NCBI GenBank assembly: GCA_905221605.1
Contig: CAJNDS010000435.1
Coordinates: forward strand, 185,001 to 249,000
DNA length: 64,000 bases
Source: Symbiodinium natans
Taxonomy: Eukaryota > Sar > Dinophyceae > Suessiales > Symbiodiniaceae
Direction of reading: 5' to 3'
Shown here piece by piece: positions 10,849 to 22,254 of this stretch. The notes under the pieces were generated by a model. The model made no database searches. It had not been told where the DNA came from and saw only the letters and a list, made by a program, of their open reading frames with translations. Within the stretch, counting starts at the first letter, position 1. Every line of letters starts with the position of its first letter. Made by a program: the position numbers and the translations under genes.

Positions 10849-11733
10849 GCCATTCCCTGTGGCCTTCACTTCAGTGGGAGTGGACAAGTCTTCGCTGACA
10901 GTGGCAGGTTCCTGACACGGCGCATGAGGAAGTCCTGGCTGATGTACTGGACGGTGGGAAACAACAAAACGGCGACAGTCAGTTTTACTTATCTAGCTTG
11001 TTGAGATCCAGGCCTTGGTCGTCATGCCGAAGCCGAGCTGCTTGCAGCTGCATCGGCCTCAAGCCCTGGTATTCCGAAGCCTTCGAGCGTCTGTTCGCTG
11101 CAGGTCCGCTCACTGCTTCCCAAAGTAACAACCTGGAGAATGGCCGAGCACCTCCTCCGCCCGCCTCTTGGCTGCCACATTGTAATACACCTCGCACGGC
11201 TATTTGCAGAGGCTTCCTCGGCGCTCGGGCACCTGGCGACGTCGAAGCCCTCTTGGCAGAGGCACAACCGCCAATTTCGGACTTCGCTTGATCCATTGTA
11301 AAGTGGAACATTAGCGAGGTTCTATCTCAATTTATCTTGCTGGTTTTGTGCTTTGCGCGTGTCAGGTCGAGTCGCACTGTGATGCCAAAGAGACACTTCC
11401 TCACGGTGTTGCGGTGCGAGCCTTGGATCTCTCCCCCAAATCCTAGACTCTGTGCTTAAGCCTCGATCCCTAGACTCAGCCTAGATCACAAATGTCAAGC
11501 TTTGTGGCTGACATGCGATCAGGCACCAAAGGTGCAATCCCCTAAGTGAATTCTTGGGAAACTTGGCTTGCGAGCTTTGAAGCAGCAGGTTTCCTGTCAC
11601 CAAGCCTTTCACCGCATCCTTGATGGAGTCGTGAAGACAGACGTTGATCGTTGCTGGGTGCAGGTCTTACTGTGGGGTTGTTATTGAGTCTTTATGCATC
11701 AGATACTTTGGATACGCGTACTGTAACAGTCAG

Positions 11734-12537
11734 TGGCCAAGGATGTGCTGAAACGAATGGAGGCCTGTGGCATGCTGCATTCAAGTGCGCATGAGAGAGG
11801 CTTCCGCTGCCTTCTTCCACTGCCTTAGTGAGGCAATTGGCCTGTCCCCGAACAACGTCACGTGCTCCATTCTGCTCAAGGGCGTTCAGAAGGGAATGCA
11901 GGAACATATGGCACAAGCCGAGCATGTCATAGGCCGCTTTGTCAATATCCATCGTTGGTCAAAGCTTCGCAAGGACGGGTACTTGCAGAAGGTGATGAAG
12001 ATCATTGACTCGCGTGAAGTCAAAGAGATGGACGAGGCTGTGGATATCGCATCACTAAACCGAGTTTGGGTGCAACCTGTTGCAGAATGTGCCATGGCCT
12101 CGGCAGGTCTTGCTGGGATCCCTGTACGAAGCCTGCATCCGTTGCGGTCAAGCACCTCGGGTTTACGTCCTGATTCAGCTTTATTTACTCGGCTTGCTCT
12201 GGATACGAAAATCCGGGTTCATGAGGGCGCTGGAGTTTGGTACAGTTACAGTATGGCTCGTCTTGCAATGCCTTGTGCAAGTCAACAGTTGCTCAAAGGT
12301 CCAGTACCTGCTGAACTACGTCAAGCGCCTCCGTGAGGAAAGCGGCTTTGTCCAGGTGTCTGTGGTTGCAGCTGGGGGGGGGGGATAGCTGCGCTGTGCA
12401 GCCGGGATAGCTGCCTGGTGCTGCCTGCCTCTACCTGCTCATTCTCTCGCCTCGGCTCTGGCATATCCAGCTGCATGCTGTAGGTCCGAAGCGCGCACAC
12501 TGTGGGCTCCATCATTCGCGCCTACGGTGCAGCAGAG
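11734..12537 (+). CDS. PPR gene, 5' exon block
   Basis: Exons: 11734-11762 (AKDVLKRME, donor GC), 11833-11925 (AIGLSPNNVTCSILLKGV.., donor GT), 11989 or 11992-12036 (KVMKIIDSREVKEMDE, donor GC), 12107-12160 (VLLGSLYEACIRCGQAPR, donor GT), 12299-12355 (VQYLLNYVKRLREESGF.., donor GT) and 12484-12537 (VRSAHTVGSIIRAYGAAE, donor GA). The introns between them are only 63-138 bases. Some, such as 11926-11988, contain no stop, so the raw ORF reads through. The 12107 and 12484 segments align with the helices A and B of consecutive PPR motifs. Confidence 0.85.
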
Positions 12538-15500
12538 GACCTTCAGACGACCTTCTAAAACATTGCTTATTGATGTGTAGTGTAGACACTTGTGTTCGAA
12601 GTGACGACTCTAGCGAGCTCTCCTTACTCCATGTTATCTCTCGAATGTGATGTAGGTATTAATATGATCCCTGTTGTGATCCCTGTTGGCGGTTTGATGG
12701 TATCCCCCCTCCCCACCCCCTAAACCCTAAACCTTAAACCCGAAACCCTCAACCCACACCTTTGGGGAGGATCACAAGGTGGACGGAGGTTGCACCATTG
12801 GGGGGGGGGGGGGAGGGGGACCGGGCGCGCTCTGATCACATATCCGCGGCCATTTGCATTTACTCCAAGATCCGTCGAGGTGTAGCGGGCACAACACCAC
12901 GTGCTCGCTGCACGATCAACCGTATCATCCTGCGCCCGATCACTTTGTGTCAGTAGGCCTTGTGCCTTTCTTGAACGCGAATCTGGCCAAACAGTATCTG
13001 TTTGGGGCTACGACCACGATGATGCCTATGGACAATTGCGACAAGCCACAGGTTGCATATGTGTTTTTTTGATGTTCCACAGACCGACACTTTGGAGCCA
13101 TTACGTACTCCTTTTCGGGTCCACTGCCTGGAGATGTCTTAGTTAGTCTTAACGCTACGCGACCCGCCTCGGCCCGGCCTAGCGCATCCGCGTGAGCATG
13201 GTGTCTCCGCAGTGCCCAAGTCGCTGGAGGCTCAAGGTTCAAGGTTCAGGGTTTAGGCGACGCCCACACCAGCCGAGCCGCCCCTCAAGCAAAAACGGGG
13301 CAGGGGAGGAGGGGGGCAGGGGGGAGGGCAGGGGGGGGGGCAGGGGGGGCAGGGGGGGGGCAGGGGGGCAGTGGTGGGGGGTGGGGGGGGTAGGGGGGGG
13401 GCAGGGGGGGCAGGGGGGGGGGGAGCAAGGCAAAAAAAGGGGCCAACATGTGGCTTTGGGTTTGGGGGGGGTGCCTGTTCTCACAACCTATACACCTTCG
13501 GCCCGAGGCCTCGGCGGATTACGCTAAATCGACGATTCTGGATGCATGTCATCAGCTAGCGACCTCAACTCCATGATGGAGTTCTTCATGAAGAAGTCCA
13601 AACGACAAACGCCTGCAACCCAACGTCACACGCGAAGGGTGCTGATATCGTCGGACGAGGAATCCATCCACCTCCACCTTGTCCAAAACGAGTACATCAG
13701 ATTCCTTGAAACTTGAATATCTTGAGCTGGCGAAGGCCGGCATTTGCAATTTCCTCACTGGTCGACTGTTTGGGAGGGTTGGCTGGGCGCCGCAAAGGCG
13801 ACTTCTGTTCGAGCCAACGTGTTCACCGATCGAGAAGTTGGGCGGGCGCCGCAAAGCGACCAGGAGCGCAGACATCACCCTCAGAGACATCGCGCGACAC
13901 TGGCGACCTGTGTCCATCCCGTGGAACTCGGTTCTCCGTCACTTACACGGACGCCGACTGCAAACTCGATAAAGAGGTCTTCCGCCCCGGCGACGTTGAC
14001 CAATCCAGTCGGGACCCGGGACGCCTCTACATCGATTGCCATCATTATGCTTCAAAGACGGCAACCCACGACATGCGGCTTAGTTCTAAGATTGCTCAAA
14101 CGATTCTCCGTGAACCAAGCTTTCATTTACCTCCTTGAAGCACACGTACCAATCTTGGCACCGATCATCTTCGATCCTTACCTACGCGCGTCTTAAATCA
14201 ACCCCTGAACTGAACTGCTTTGTCTCAGCCAATCGGACATGGCATAGTCGACGGACGAGGTTTTCGACACAGATTGAAACGCATACCAACTAAAGCTAGC
14301 ATATGACGGCGGAAGCTGTTGGGGTTAAACTTCGTGCGCATTGCACTGGCAAGGGCTTTGCTTCAAGCATCTGTTGTCGCTATCGATGCATCCCAGACTC
14401 TGGCTGTCAAACTTGTTTTCGACAGGATTTGGATGGTGTTTGGGCTACCTGGAATGAGATGAAAAGGAAGCAAATCCAGCCAACCAGAATCACTCTGGGT
14501 TGCATGGTTGAGGCGCAGCTTCCAGCTTCGAAAAATGTCAAAGTGGCCAATGTCCCTGAATTCAGGCGCTGGCTTCCAACAACGATGCTGAAGGCTACCT
14601 TGAGCGCCCTCACATGTGATCCTTGTCACTTGCCATGAGCGCTGGCGTCAAACATACTGATTTGTGATATTCTTGAGAGGTGCGTACGAGATCATTCAGC
14701 AGGCCGGGAATCCGGCAGTGTGTGAAACAGCGTCAGTCGAGAGCCTCCACAGCTTTTAGAGAACACATACTCCTTGTATGGCTATAGCCGTACAGTTGCC
14801 ATTCATGTTGGCGTAGCCATCGGCGTCGGCGTAGCCCATGTTGAGATTTTATCAGAACACGTTGAAGCAGAAGCCTTGTCACATCTTGACCCTGCGCAAA
14901 TGCCTTTGCCATTCTTTGCTGCAGCCAAACCTCAATTTTCTTGAGCCAAGAAGTTGGGAGATCGTTTGCTGAGAGACGCTTGCGTGCCACCATCGGTTAC
15001 TTCAGCAGAAGAATTGGAGTACGGAAGCTGCAACGTCTGTTTCCACCAGGCACTTGCGGATCCGGAAACCGCGACCTTGGTCAATGCAGCGCTTTGTCAG
15101 AAGTTTTGGGTCAACAGCAGGCTGTTCATGTGCTTGCAGCAGACAGCAGGTGACTTACAGCTCTGTGCTCAAGAGCTTCAATCACCAGAAGCGCTTTCAT
15201 CGCGTGTGGGAGGTCTACGAGGAGCATACGCCCTCTAATGTTATGAGAAAATGTGTGCTTGTGGCAGACGGCTCCGATTCGCCACGACAGAGTTGCATAC
15301 CACCGGGACAGAGTTCCGAGGTTCAGCATAACGAGCTGTCGAGACATGTCCAGAAGCAGCCTTGACAGATATTCGAGCACAACATACAGATCTTCGCAAA
15401 CATAGATAAATGAGCAGGACAGGGTTTTGATCACGCAAGAAATGGCAGGAGATGATAAAGCAGAAAGTTGAGTTCTCGGTGACGACGTACAATGCCCTCC

Positions 15501-18500
15501 TGGATGTGGCGGTCTCAGGCTGTCTCTGACGCTGTGCAGATCTGTGCAGTGCATGGGGCTACCTATGTTGTTTCGAACGGACTTCGCCTGGCAATAGATT
15601 CAAGAGAAGGGAGCTGCAGGAAGTATTCCTCCCTGGGACGCTGAGGGGGCGGGGGGCAGGGGCGAGGGATGTGAGGTCACTAGTGAGATAACACAGGGAA
15701 CAATGGTGGCGAAATTCAGTATGCTGACACAAATGTAGGACGCCACGGGACAGCCTGGTAGACGGAAAGCCAAGTACTTATGGTGCAAGTAGCAGACCAC
15801 AGGGAACTTGTTGGGAACACATGGTGTAACCTGGTTCGGGAGGCCCGCGAGTCACTCTCCGTTTTGTTTTTTCATGTGTCGAATTCGCCTCTCTTCCTCT
15901 CTCTTCTTCTCTTCTCTTCTCTCTTCCTCTCTCTTCCTCTCTCTTCCTCTCTCTTCCTCTCTCTTCCTCTATCTTCCTTTGTCTTCCTCCTCCGAGAGTT
16001 TGAGCTTTTCAAGTGGACATCAAGGTCTGTGCAAGGAGTGGCGAGATCAGCCGGGCCGAACCGCTGCTGAAGGAGCTGGGAAATGCCGCAAGAAAGCCTC
16101 TTAGAGAGAGTGAGAGAGTCCAACACACCTAAAATCACACGCCTTGTTATCCATTTTGGTGCCGAGGATTTGAACAAAACGGGTCAAATTAGAGTGTGCG
16201 CAAATGCAGTGTGCTACTGCAGTACCGTACCACATCTTCGTGACACAGAGTAGGAGTGCACGGTACCTACGCGGGAGCACAATGTGGCCAGAGTGTTGCC
16301 GCGACACGAAAGACACATCATAACACGTTGCTTGCTACGTTTTGGACGCCGTCTGACGCCCGCCCGAGAGCGATGCGGGCAGGCGTTCGCGATTTGGAAT
16401 GTGCAAAGCGCCTAAGCGAAAGGCACGAAGCTAGAACAAGAATCCGTCCAGTTTAGACTCAGTGCATCAAAGTTTGAATTGTTTATAAGTTTAGTAAGAT
16501 CGACTTTTGATTTCAATGATAGTTTCAACATGTTTTAAAGTCCCAAATCCCAATGCCTCCCAACACCTCCCAACCGTGTTCAGAGGCTTTCCGGCGTGGC
16601 CAGTCATTCCGGCCATTTTTCATTTCAAGTTAAATGCCGACGCATTTTAAACGTTCAATCATGTTCAATCCGTAAAGTGCTCAATCGCAGAAACGTAACA
16701 ACATCTCAAAGTTTTACTTGTTCAGGTCTTCCAAGACATTGAGTCAGAAAACCCACATGCCAAATCACTTCGACTTATTCGCCATTTTTTGTGCGAACAA
16801 CATTAAAAGTTTAGAGTTTCAAGCTCACTCCCCGGAAGTCTCAAAGCCTGAACAGAAGTTATTGAATATTCCCATCATTCTCCCTACCTTAACCTAAAGC
16901 CTAAACACTTCTATCCTCGTGTTTGTGGCATCATCAAAAAGGATGAAGCAAAGGATGAAGCAAAGCATGTTTTAACTGTTGAAACACTTTACCTTGTATT
17001 CAACTTTTCAGTTTTAAACAACATGTCCAAGCCTGAATTTGAAGGCACCCCCAGAAGCCAGAAGGCCAGTTCACGAGTGCGAATTTCGCGGGCATGTATG
17101 GAAGTGTGTGGAAGCTAAGCAGCACAACGTTTCTGCACACAGCACGTCGCGCAAACGACATCAAACAACCGACGGTTTCTTTGGTTTGTGTTGTCTAAGT
17201 GCGGTTCTTGGTCTGTGTTCGCACGTGGAAATTGTTGCACGCGCGGACTTGTTGCGACCCCCTGCCTGGGTGTTCGTATGGGCGTGGCACGCAGGCCGCG
17301 ACGTTGCATACCCCCAGCGGCAGTCTACCAAAATGGCATTTTCCGGGTCCAAAACCATCCAAGACCGAGGCGCATCACTAAATTGCAGCAGCAAGCGGGA
17401 CCCGAGCTTCCATTGTCACTGTAACCTCTGATCTATCTAAGGTCTTTGACCAAGAGTCTCCCAATTCGCAAGCAGGGTTAGGTCTCGCGACATGTCTTGC
17501 TTGTGCTGACGTGTTCTTATGGTAGCAGTGGAAGGCCTTCCGTGCAGTTTGCCGACGATGGTATTAAGTATTAACTGCGCGACGCTCGTGCGATCCCGTA
17601 TGTTATGCATCGAAGATTTACCAAACTCCGCTCGCCTCCAGAGGACATGGCTGATCAGGGCGTGTCACCCAACATCATCACGTACGGCACAGCTGCTCGT
17701 ATGCACCAGCATTGCCGTGGGTTGCAATTTGCCATTGCTGCTGTACTGTGTTTTGACCCCGCAGTTCGGCTTATTATTGGAACCACGAGAACGAAGTCAT
17801 AAGGAAAAGCAGGGTGGGCTGACGGTATATACTCCTGGAAGTTCTGCTTTTGAGTCGATAGTTCGCTTGCAGTGCCTACTACGACTTGCGAAATATTCTG
17901 CGAGCGTCCGAATGTTTAAGCATTCTCAAAGGACTAAGTTGACAGATCGACATTTGGAAGCCTTCTGTTCAGAAATAGCAGGTTTTCTGGACATCGCGGG
18001 CTGGGCACTGCCAGCATACTAGAGACCACCGGCTTAGGAAATGTGGGTCCTGTACACCGAGCTGAGCCTAAGAGCCTATGCCTCCAACTCCCAAACGCTT
18101 CCTCACGCGTTGGTTCCCCTTCTCCCTTGGACACAAGCCAGAAGAATCACAGTACTGGTAACCATACAGAAAGGGCTGGGCATCCTTTGCATTCTGATGG
18201 TTTTAGGACGTTTGAGAAAAGGAATCCCTTACCTGGAGGTGGGATTGATGGTGTTTTCGGTTTTTGTGTTTATTAGATCAATATGGCCCGTATTGATTTT
18301 GGAAGTTTGTTGAGAAGTCAGTCGCATCTCAGAGCATGGGGCGGAATGGTGAGCCTGTAGAGTGGCCGACGCTAGGACAAGGGATTTCGTTCCTGAGGCT
18401 CACGCCCACAGGAGAAAGACAAAGTAAAGCAAAGATTTTGGCCGGGACCGGGGGTTTCCTCGATCACCCCGGCTCCTCCTGAAGAGTCGAAAACAAGAAT

Positions 18501-20519
18501 AAAGAAGAGGAGGGAAGAGTGCAGAGGAGTAGCCTGAAGCTACTGAACTCGTCTCGACAGGGCCAGGGTAGTGCTGAGTGTGCCCAAGTCGCAAACCTGG
18601 ACTGGGGGGGGGGGGGCAAAGTTGTCCAAAAGTCCAGGCATGCGGGTCCCGGATACGGTTCGGAGTGGGTGTCTTTCGGTCCGCCATCCAAGTACTAAGC
18701 TCCCAACACTAAGAGGGGGACCTTGCAGGGCACTTGGGGGTCGCAATTCCTGGCGGGGTCGAGTATTCCGTGCCGATCTGTGAACCTTGCATGTTGTTTC
18801 CACACGTCTTGTTTTCCGGCCGATGCGCAGGCCCTGCGGAGACTCGGGGAATAATGCAGCAGCGTGTGTCATATCCTGGCGCGCGGACTGCACAGGTCTC
18901 CCCCTTCATGCCCCAAGTAAAGAAACAGAACTGTAGTGAGTGGTGGTGGTTTGCGGGGGGAACTCCACACAGTCTGGGCACAACCCTCGCTGCGAAATCT
19001 CACCGAGACTGGACTTGGTCTGGGCGCGCCCAGTGCGCGGGGGGCCCTCCTGGGCTCCTCAAGCCCCGTAGTAGAAAAAGAAGAAGAAGGAGAAGAAGAA
19101 GAAGCAGAAGAAGAAGAAGAAGAAGAAGAAGAAGAAGAAGAAGAAGAAGAAGAAGAAGAAGAAGAAGAAGAAGAAGAAGAAGAAGAAGAAGAAGAGGAAG
19201 AACAAGAAGAAGACGAAGAAGAAGAAGAAGTGACATCACTACATATTGTGTATCCTGGCTGTGGAAGCAATCGAGCCCGACCGACGCATCTGAATCGTTC
19301 GGTTTAGGCTTGGATTCGGGCCGTCTCTTGAATCGACTGGGTTGCCTTGACAAGCTTTCCCAGGAGTCAGCACCGAAGAGTGCAAAACATATTTGCAGAG
19401 AAAAAGCTGTGCATTTTACGCTTGATTTTGCTCGCGAGTCTACTTCACTCGGCGTCTCGCGTTTCCGCACGGTCGCTTCCCCCTTACCATCCATGCTAAA
19501 CTTCCTAAGCATTCTCATTTGCTTGATTCTGCTAGGTCATCAAGGCGTACTGCTCTGCAAACCGGTTGGACCAGGCAAAGCCGCATCAATTCAGTGAAGG
19601 CCGAAACCTGCTTACATGTTCTCACCGTGTCGAGGCATTCGCAGTCTTGGAAGAGATGCAGAAGAACACATCGCTTGGGCCTTGCCCCGCGAGGACGCAA
19701 GTGGCGCCTGCAGAACTGCAGAAGCATTGCTGCACTCAGGTTACATCCCGATGAGGTGACCTACAACACGCTTCTCGATGGCTGTGCCCGCTACGGACTC
19801 TTCGATCGTGGTTTGGACAGGGTTCTCAAAGTATCACGAGAAAGTAGCGCCGTGAAGCCAACAGCATGGTGTGCACATTTCTGCATTTGTCATGTGTGCA
19901 GGAAGTCCTTGCCGACATGCGCAGGGCAGGTGTGCCTCCGAGCAACTACACGCTGTCCGTGATTGCCAAACTTGCGAACCGCAGCAAGAAGCCGAAGAAG
20001 GCCTTCGAGATGGTGGATGGTTTGCGGAAAGAGTTTGGACTCAAGCTGAACATGCATGTCTACAACAACCTCATCCACGCAGCAACGTGTGACAGCAACA
20101 TGATGAAAGCGCAAGAAGTCTTCGGCACTATGCTGGAGGAGCGTGTCCGCCCAGATGGACGCACCTACACTCTGCTGCTCAGGTTCTGCATCACTCAAAA
20201 GGCAGCTTTGCCTGCCATGGCGCTGCTAAAGACTGCCTTCGGGTTGAAGCATCAGAAGGATGAACTGGTGAAGACATCTGGCAGCGAGGATTGCTTACAT
20301 CCATTGCTGGTCAAAGCCCTTGTGCGCTCGTGCCATTGGGCAGCCGCACCCCTCCGTGGCAATGCTGCATTGCAGGAAGAGGTCATTCAGGACTCCTTTG
20401 ACTTCCTTTCGCGCAGCGATTTGTCTGGCATGCCCAAGCTTCTGGCAGAGGTGCAGAAGCTGCTTCCGTCATTCAAGCTCCCGAAGTCCACCACGAGCAG
20501 GATCTTCGCAAAGCATTGA
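11734..20519 (+). CDS. Pentatricopeptide repeat (PPR) protein, multi-exon
   Basis: At least 18 short exons on the + strand spell successive PPR motifs in order: NNVTCSILLKG, VLLGSLYEACIRCGQ, AHTVGSIIRAYGAAE, PTRITLGCMVE, VTYSSVLKSF, SVTTYNALLDVCARSG, PNIITYGT with VIKAYCSANRLDQ, HPDEVTYNTLLDGCAR, PPSNYTLSVIAKLANR, NMHVYNNLIHA and RPDGRTYTLLLRFC. PPR proteins bind single-stranded RNA through stacked helical pairs; most act in chloroplasts or mitochondria in processing or editing. Frames stay in phase across nearly all junctions I resolved, so the gene looks intact rather than a pseudogene. The stop is TGA 20517-20519. The N-terminus and any transit peptide were not found; the first exon seen is internal. 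Donors are GT, GC or GA. Which RNA it binds cannot be told. Confidence 0.92.
12716..12756 (-). repeat. Interstitial telomere-like CCCTAAA tract
   Basis: Reads CCCTAAACCCTAAACC, then decays through TTAAACCC, GAAACCCTC and AACCC. This is the C-strand of TTTAGGG, the telomere repeat known from dinoflagellates and plants. It lies in the PPR intron 12538-14425. Confidence 0.8.
12797..12816. repeat. Poly-G tract
   Basis: An uninterrupted G-run followed by AGGGGG, about 40 bases after the telomere-like tract. Confidence 0.85.
13231..13256 (+). repeat. Short TTTAGGG-like fragment, opposite orientation
   Basis: Contains GGTTCAAGGTTCAGGGTTTA, which resembles degenerate TTTAGGG units on the + strand, inverted relative to the tract at 12716. 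Confidence 0.5.
13300..13475. repeat. G-rich block with GGGGGGCA units
   Basis: Closely spaced G-runs separated by CA, TA or A, consistent with many possible G-quadruplexes on the + strand. The apparent glycine-rich and proline-rich ORFs across it are artefacts. It sits inside a PPR intron. Confidence 0.85.
14426..16072 (+). CDS. PPR gene, middle exon block
   Basis: Exons: 14426-14512 (DLDGVWATWNEMKRKQIQPT.., donor GC), 14566-14593 (ALASNNDAEG, donor GC), 14680 to about 14719 (AYEIIQQAGNPAVCET), 15050-15088 (ALADPETATLVNA), 15150-15221 (VTYSSVLKSFNHQKRFHRVW.., donor GA), 15449-15505 (EMIKQKVEFSVTTYNALLD, donor GT) and 16025-16072 (VCARSGEISRAEPLLK, donor GA). The join between the 14680 and 15050 exons is the least certain: together they are longer than the family usually is there, so one may be skipped or extended. 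Confidence 0.82.
15888..15985. repeat. Polypyrimidine CTCTTCCT array
   Basis: Tandem CTCTTCCT units in the PPR intron 15506-16024, about 40 bases before the acceptor at 16024. It could act as an extended polypyrimidine tract, though the distance is long. Confidence 0.85.
16450..17038. other. AT-richer intron spacer
   Basis: Part of the PPR intron 16073-17643. Noticeably poorer in G/C runs than its surroundings; no repeat or exon seen. Confidence 0.5.
17644..20519 (+). CDS. PPR gene, 3' exon block and stop
   Basis: Exons: 17644-17691 (DMADQGVSPNIITYGT, donor GC), 19536-19574 (VIKAYCSANRLDQ, donor GC), 19635-19672 (AFAVLEEMQKNT, donor GC), 19740-19821 (LHPDEVTYNTLLDGCAR..) and 19902-20519. 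The last exon alone gives 205 codons, with at least three PPR motifs followed by a C-terminal tail that ends SRIFAKH. The 1.8 kb intron between 17691 and 19536 contains a G-run at 18605-18617 and the GAA array. Confidence 0.88.
18605..18617. repeat. Poly-G tract
   Basis: A G-run in the large PPR intron. Confidence 0.85.
19076..19232 (+). repeat. (GAA)n triplet array in a PPR intron
   Basis: About 29-30 uninterrupted GAA units (roughly 19107-19195) with interrupted GAA, GAG and CAA units on both sides. The long glutamate, arginine and leucine ORFs seen on both strands come from this array and are not genes. The array lies about 300 bases upstream of the exon at 19536. Confidence 0.95.
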
Positions 20520-22240
20520 GACGTGTTGAGCAGCTTTTGTGACATGTCCGGACACGAGACACGCCAAGTTGCAAAAGACGCTTCGCATGATGACATGTGA
20601 TTGAACATGTGCAATTTGGTTTCCAAGTATTTGCCACCATTGCAGAGCATCCTCAGGCTTTCAGAGACGGTGCAGTCGGCATCCCGCAGGCGCAGATTTG
20701 AGTGCACGTAATGACGTAATGACTTCGACATCTTTGACATAAAACTGGCCCCGAGACTGTGGATCTAGTATCCAAGTTGTCACTTCAACGTTCCAGTCGT
20801 CAGGAGCCAATGCTGGCCAAACATTGGCTACTAGCGGCTGCTGCTCATGGTCACAAGGACCTTGCAGCTTCCTGAATGAAAAGGACATGTGTGCCATATG
20901 TTTTCAATCAGCGCGTTCAGGAGCTTCCAAGGTCAGATATGCTACCAAGGTTTTAGATGGTTTGGGTTCATATGCTGCTGAAGTCTCTAGTCATGAAGAT
21001 GTCTTTACAAACATGCGTTGTTGCCCCTTTCAGGAGGCATTGGACCAAGTGAATTGGGAAGCAACGTCGCGACTGCCCGTGGAGAGACGGTGTCTTGGTG
21101 AAATGCCAGGTCAACAGAGCAAAACAGCGCTGCGCATGCTTGATGGTGCATTGTCAGCAGCCCGCCGTGCCCGCGAAACGTACGATCGTGTTCACCACGG
21201 CTGAGGTGGATCCACGTGATGGAGAACCGGGGATGGATTTGACCTGAGTCACTTTGCAGAAAAGACACTGTCAAGAGACATCGGCTGTCCTCAGCCCGCT
21301 TTCACGCAAGTTCGATCAGCGATAGCACTGCCCAACAGCGTCTGCTGCGAGAGGAGTTGCATGGCATTACTCGCTTCATGGTTCGAAGCATTCCTGCTGT
21401 AGAGTAGATGCGAATAATGACGCAGGCATGCCATTTGTGATGTGTCATTTTTCGTCATTGCATTGCACATGTGAGAGATTCTGGAGAGCAGTGCCGCTAG
21501 TGCGTCAACACACGTCATCAATGTACGACGACATTCTCGATCACCACGAGTAGATGGGGCAAGCTTCGCTTGCAACCTTTTATGCTCCTTTTCTGCAAAA
21601 GGGGCCGCAGTACGGAGCGCATGTAGTAGTCGGTTGCTGTAGGTGCGACTTGCGTGAATTTCTTTCCCGGACAGGCTTGCGGGACTTCACTCATGCTGTA
21701 GAAGATTCCATGTAACAAGGGCCACGCCATGCAACTGTCGTCGTAAAAGCCGTAAAAGTCTTCAGATGTTTACATGTTTTCACGAATCACGCTGTTCATA
21801 AATTGTAAGTGCATGACGAGGTTGTGTTTGCCATCCTCACCATTTTCCTGAACACCGAGCCGCTCCCACAAAGGTTGTAATGGGCGTGCGCTCTAACCAA
21901 TGCAGAGTCAGCATGGTGGATGATTGCGTTTGTCTGTGGTACGACAGTGATCAAGGTGCTGAGTCGGTTTTGCGGAGTTGGCAGAACTCAGGTTCATTGG
22001 CACTTGGAATGCGAATGCTATCTATCGCACAATTTCCACGGCGAGGAGCTTAGCACCCGTTTGCACCGTGGCACTGCGTGGCGTTGGCTTGGCTGTGTGA
22101 GGCTTCAGACTGGGTGTGGGTGCGAGGTGGTGGGTGTGGGGTGGGTGTGGGGTGCTCGCGTTTGGATACGTCCATGTTCCTCCCTCCCCACAACACTTCA
22201 GAGTTTTTGTACCTAAAACATACAGCAGAAGAATGCTTTA
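20520..22240. other. No supported gene; GT-rich patch
   Basis: Downstream flank of the PPR gene. Short open frames only (about 20824-21204 is the longest on +). A GTGGGTGTGGGG-type patch lies at 22112-22166. Confidence 0.45.
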
Positions 22241-22254
22241 TTTTTTTCTGCAAC

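Noticed and set aside
18734-19597. 287-codon ORF with long arginine runs, and glutamate- and leucine-rich ORFs in other frames
   Set aside because: All are translations of the (GAA)n array inside a PPR intron; real PPR exons in frame lie on both sides.
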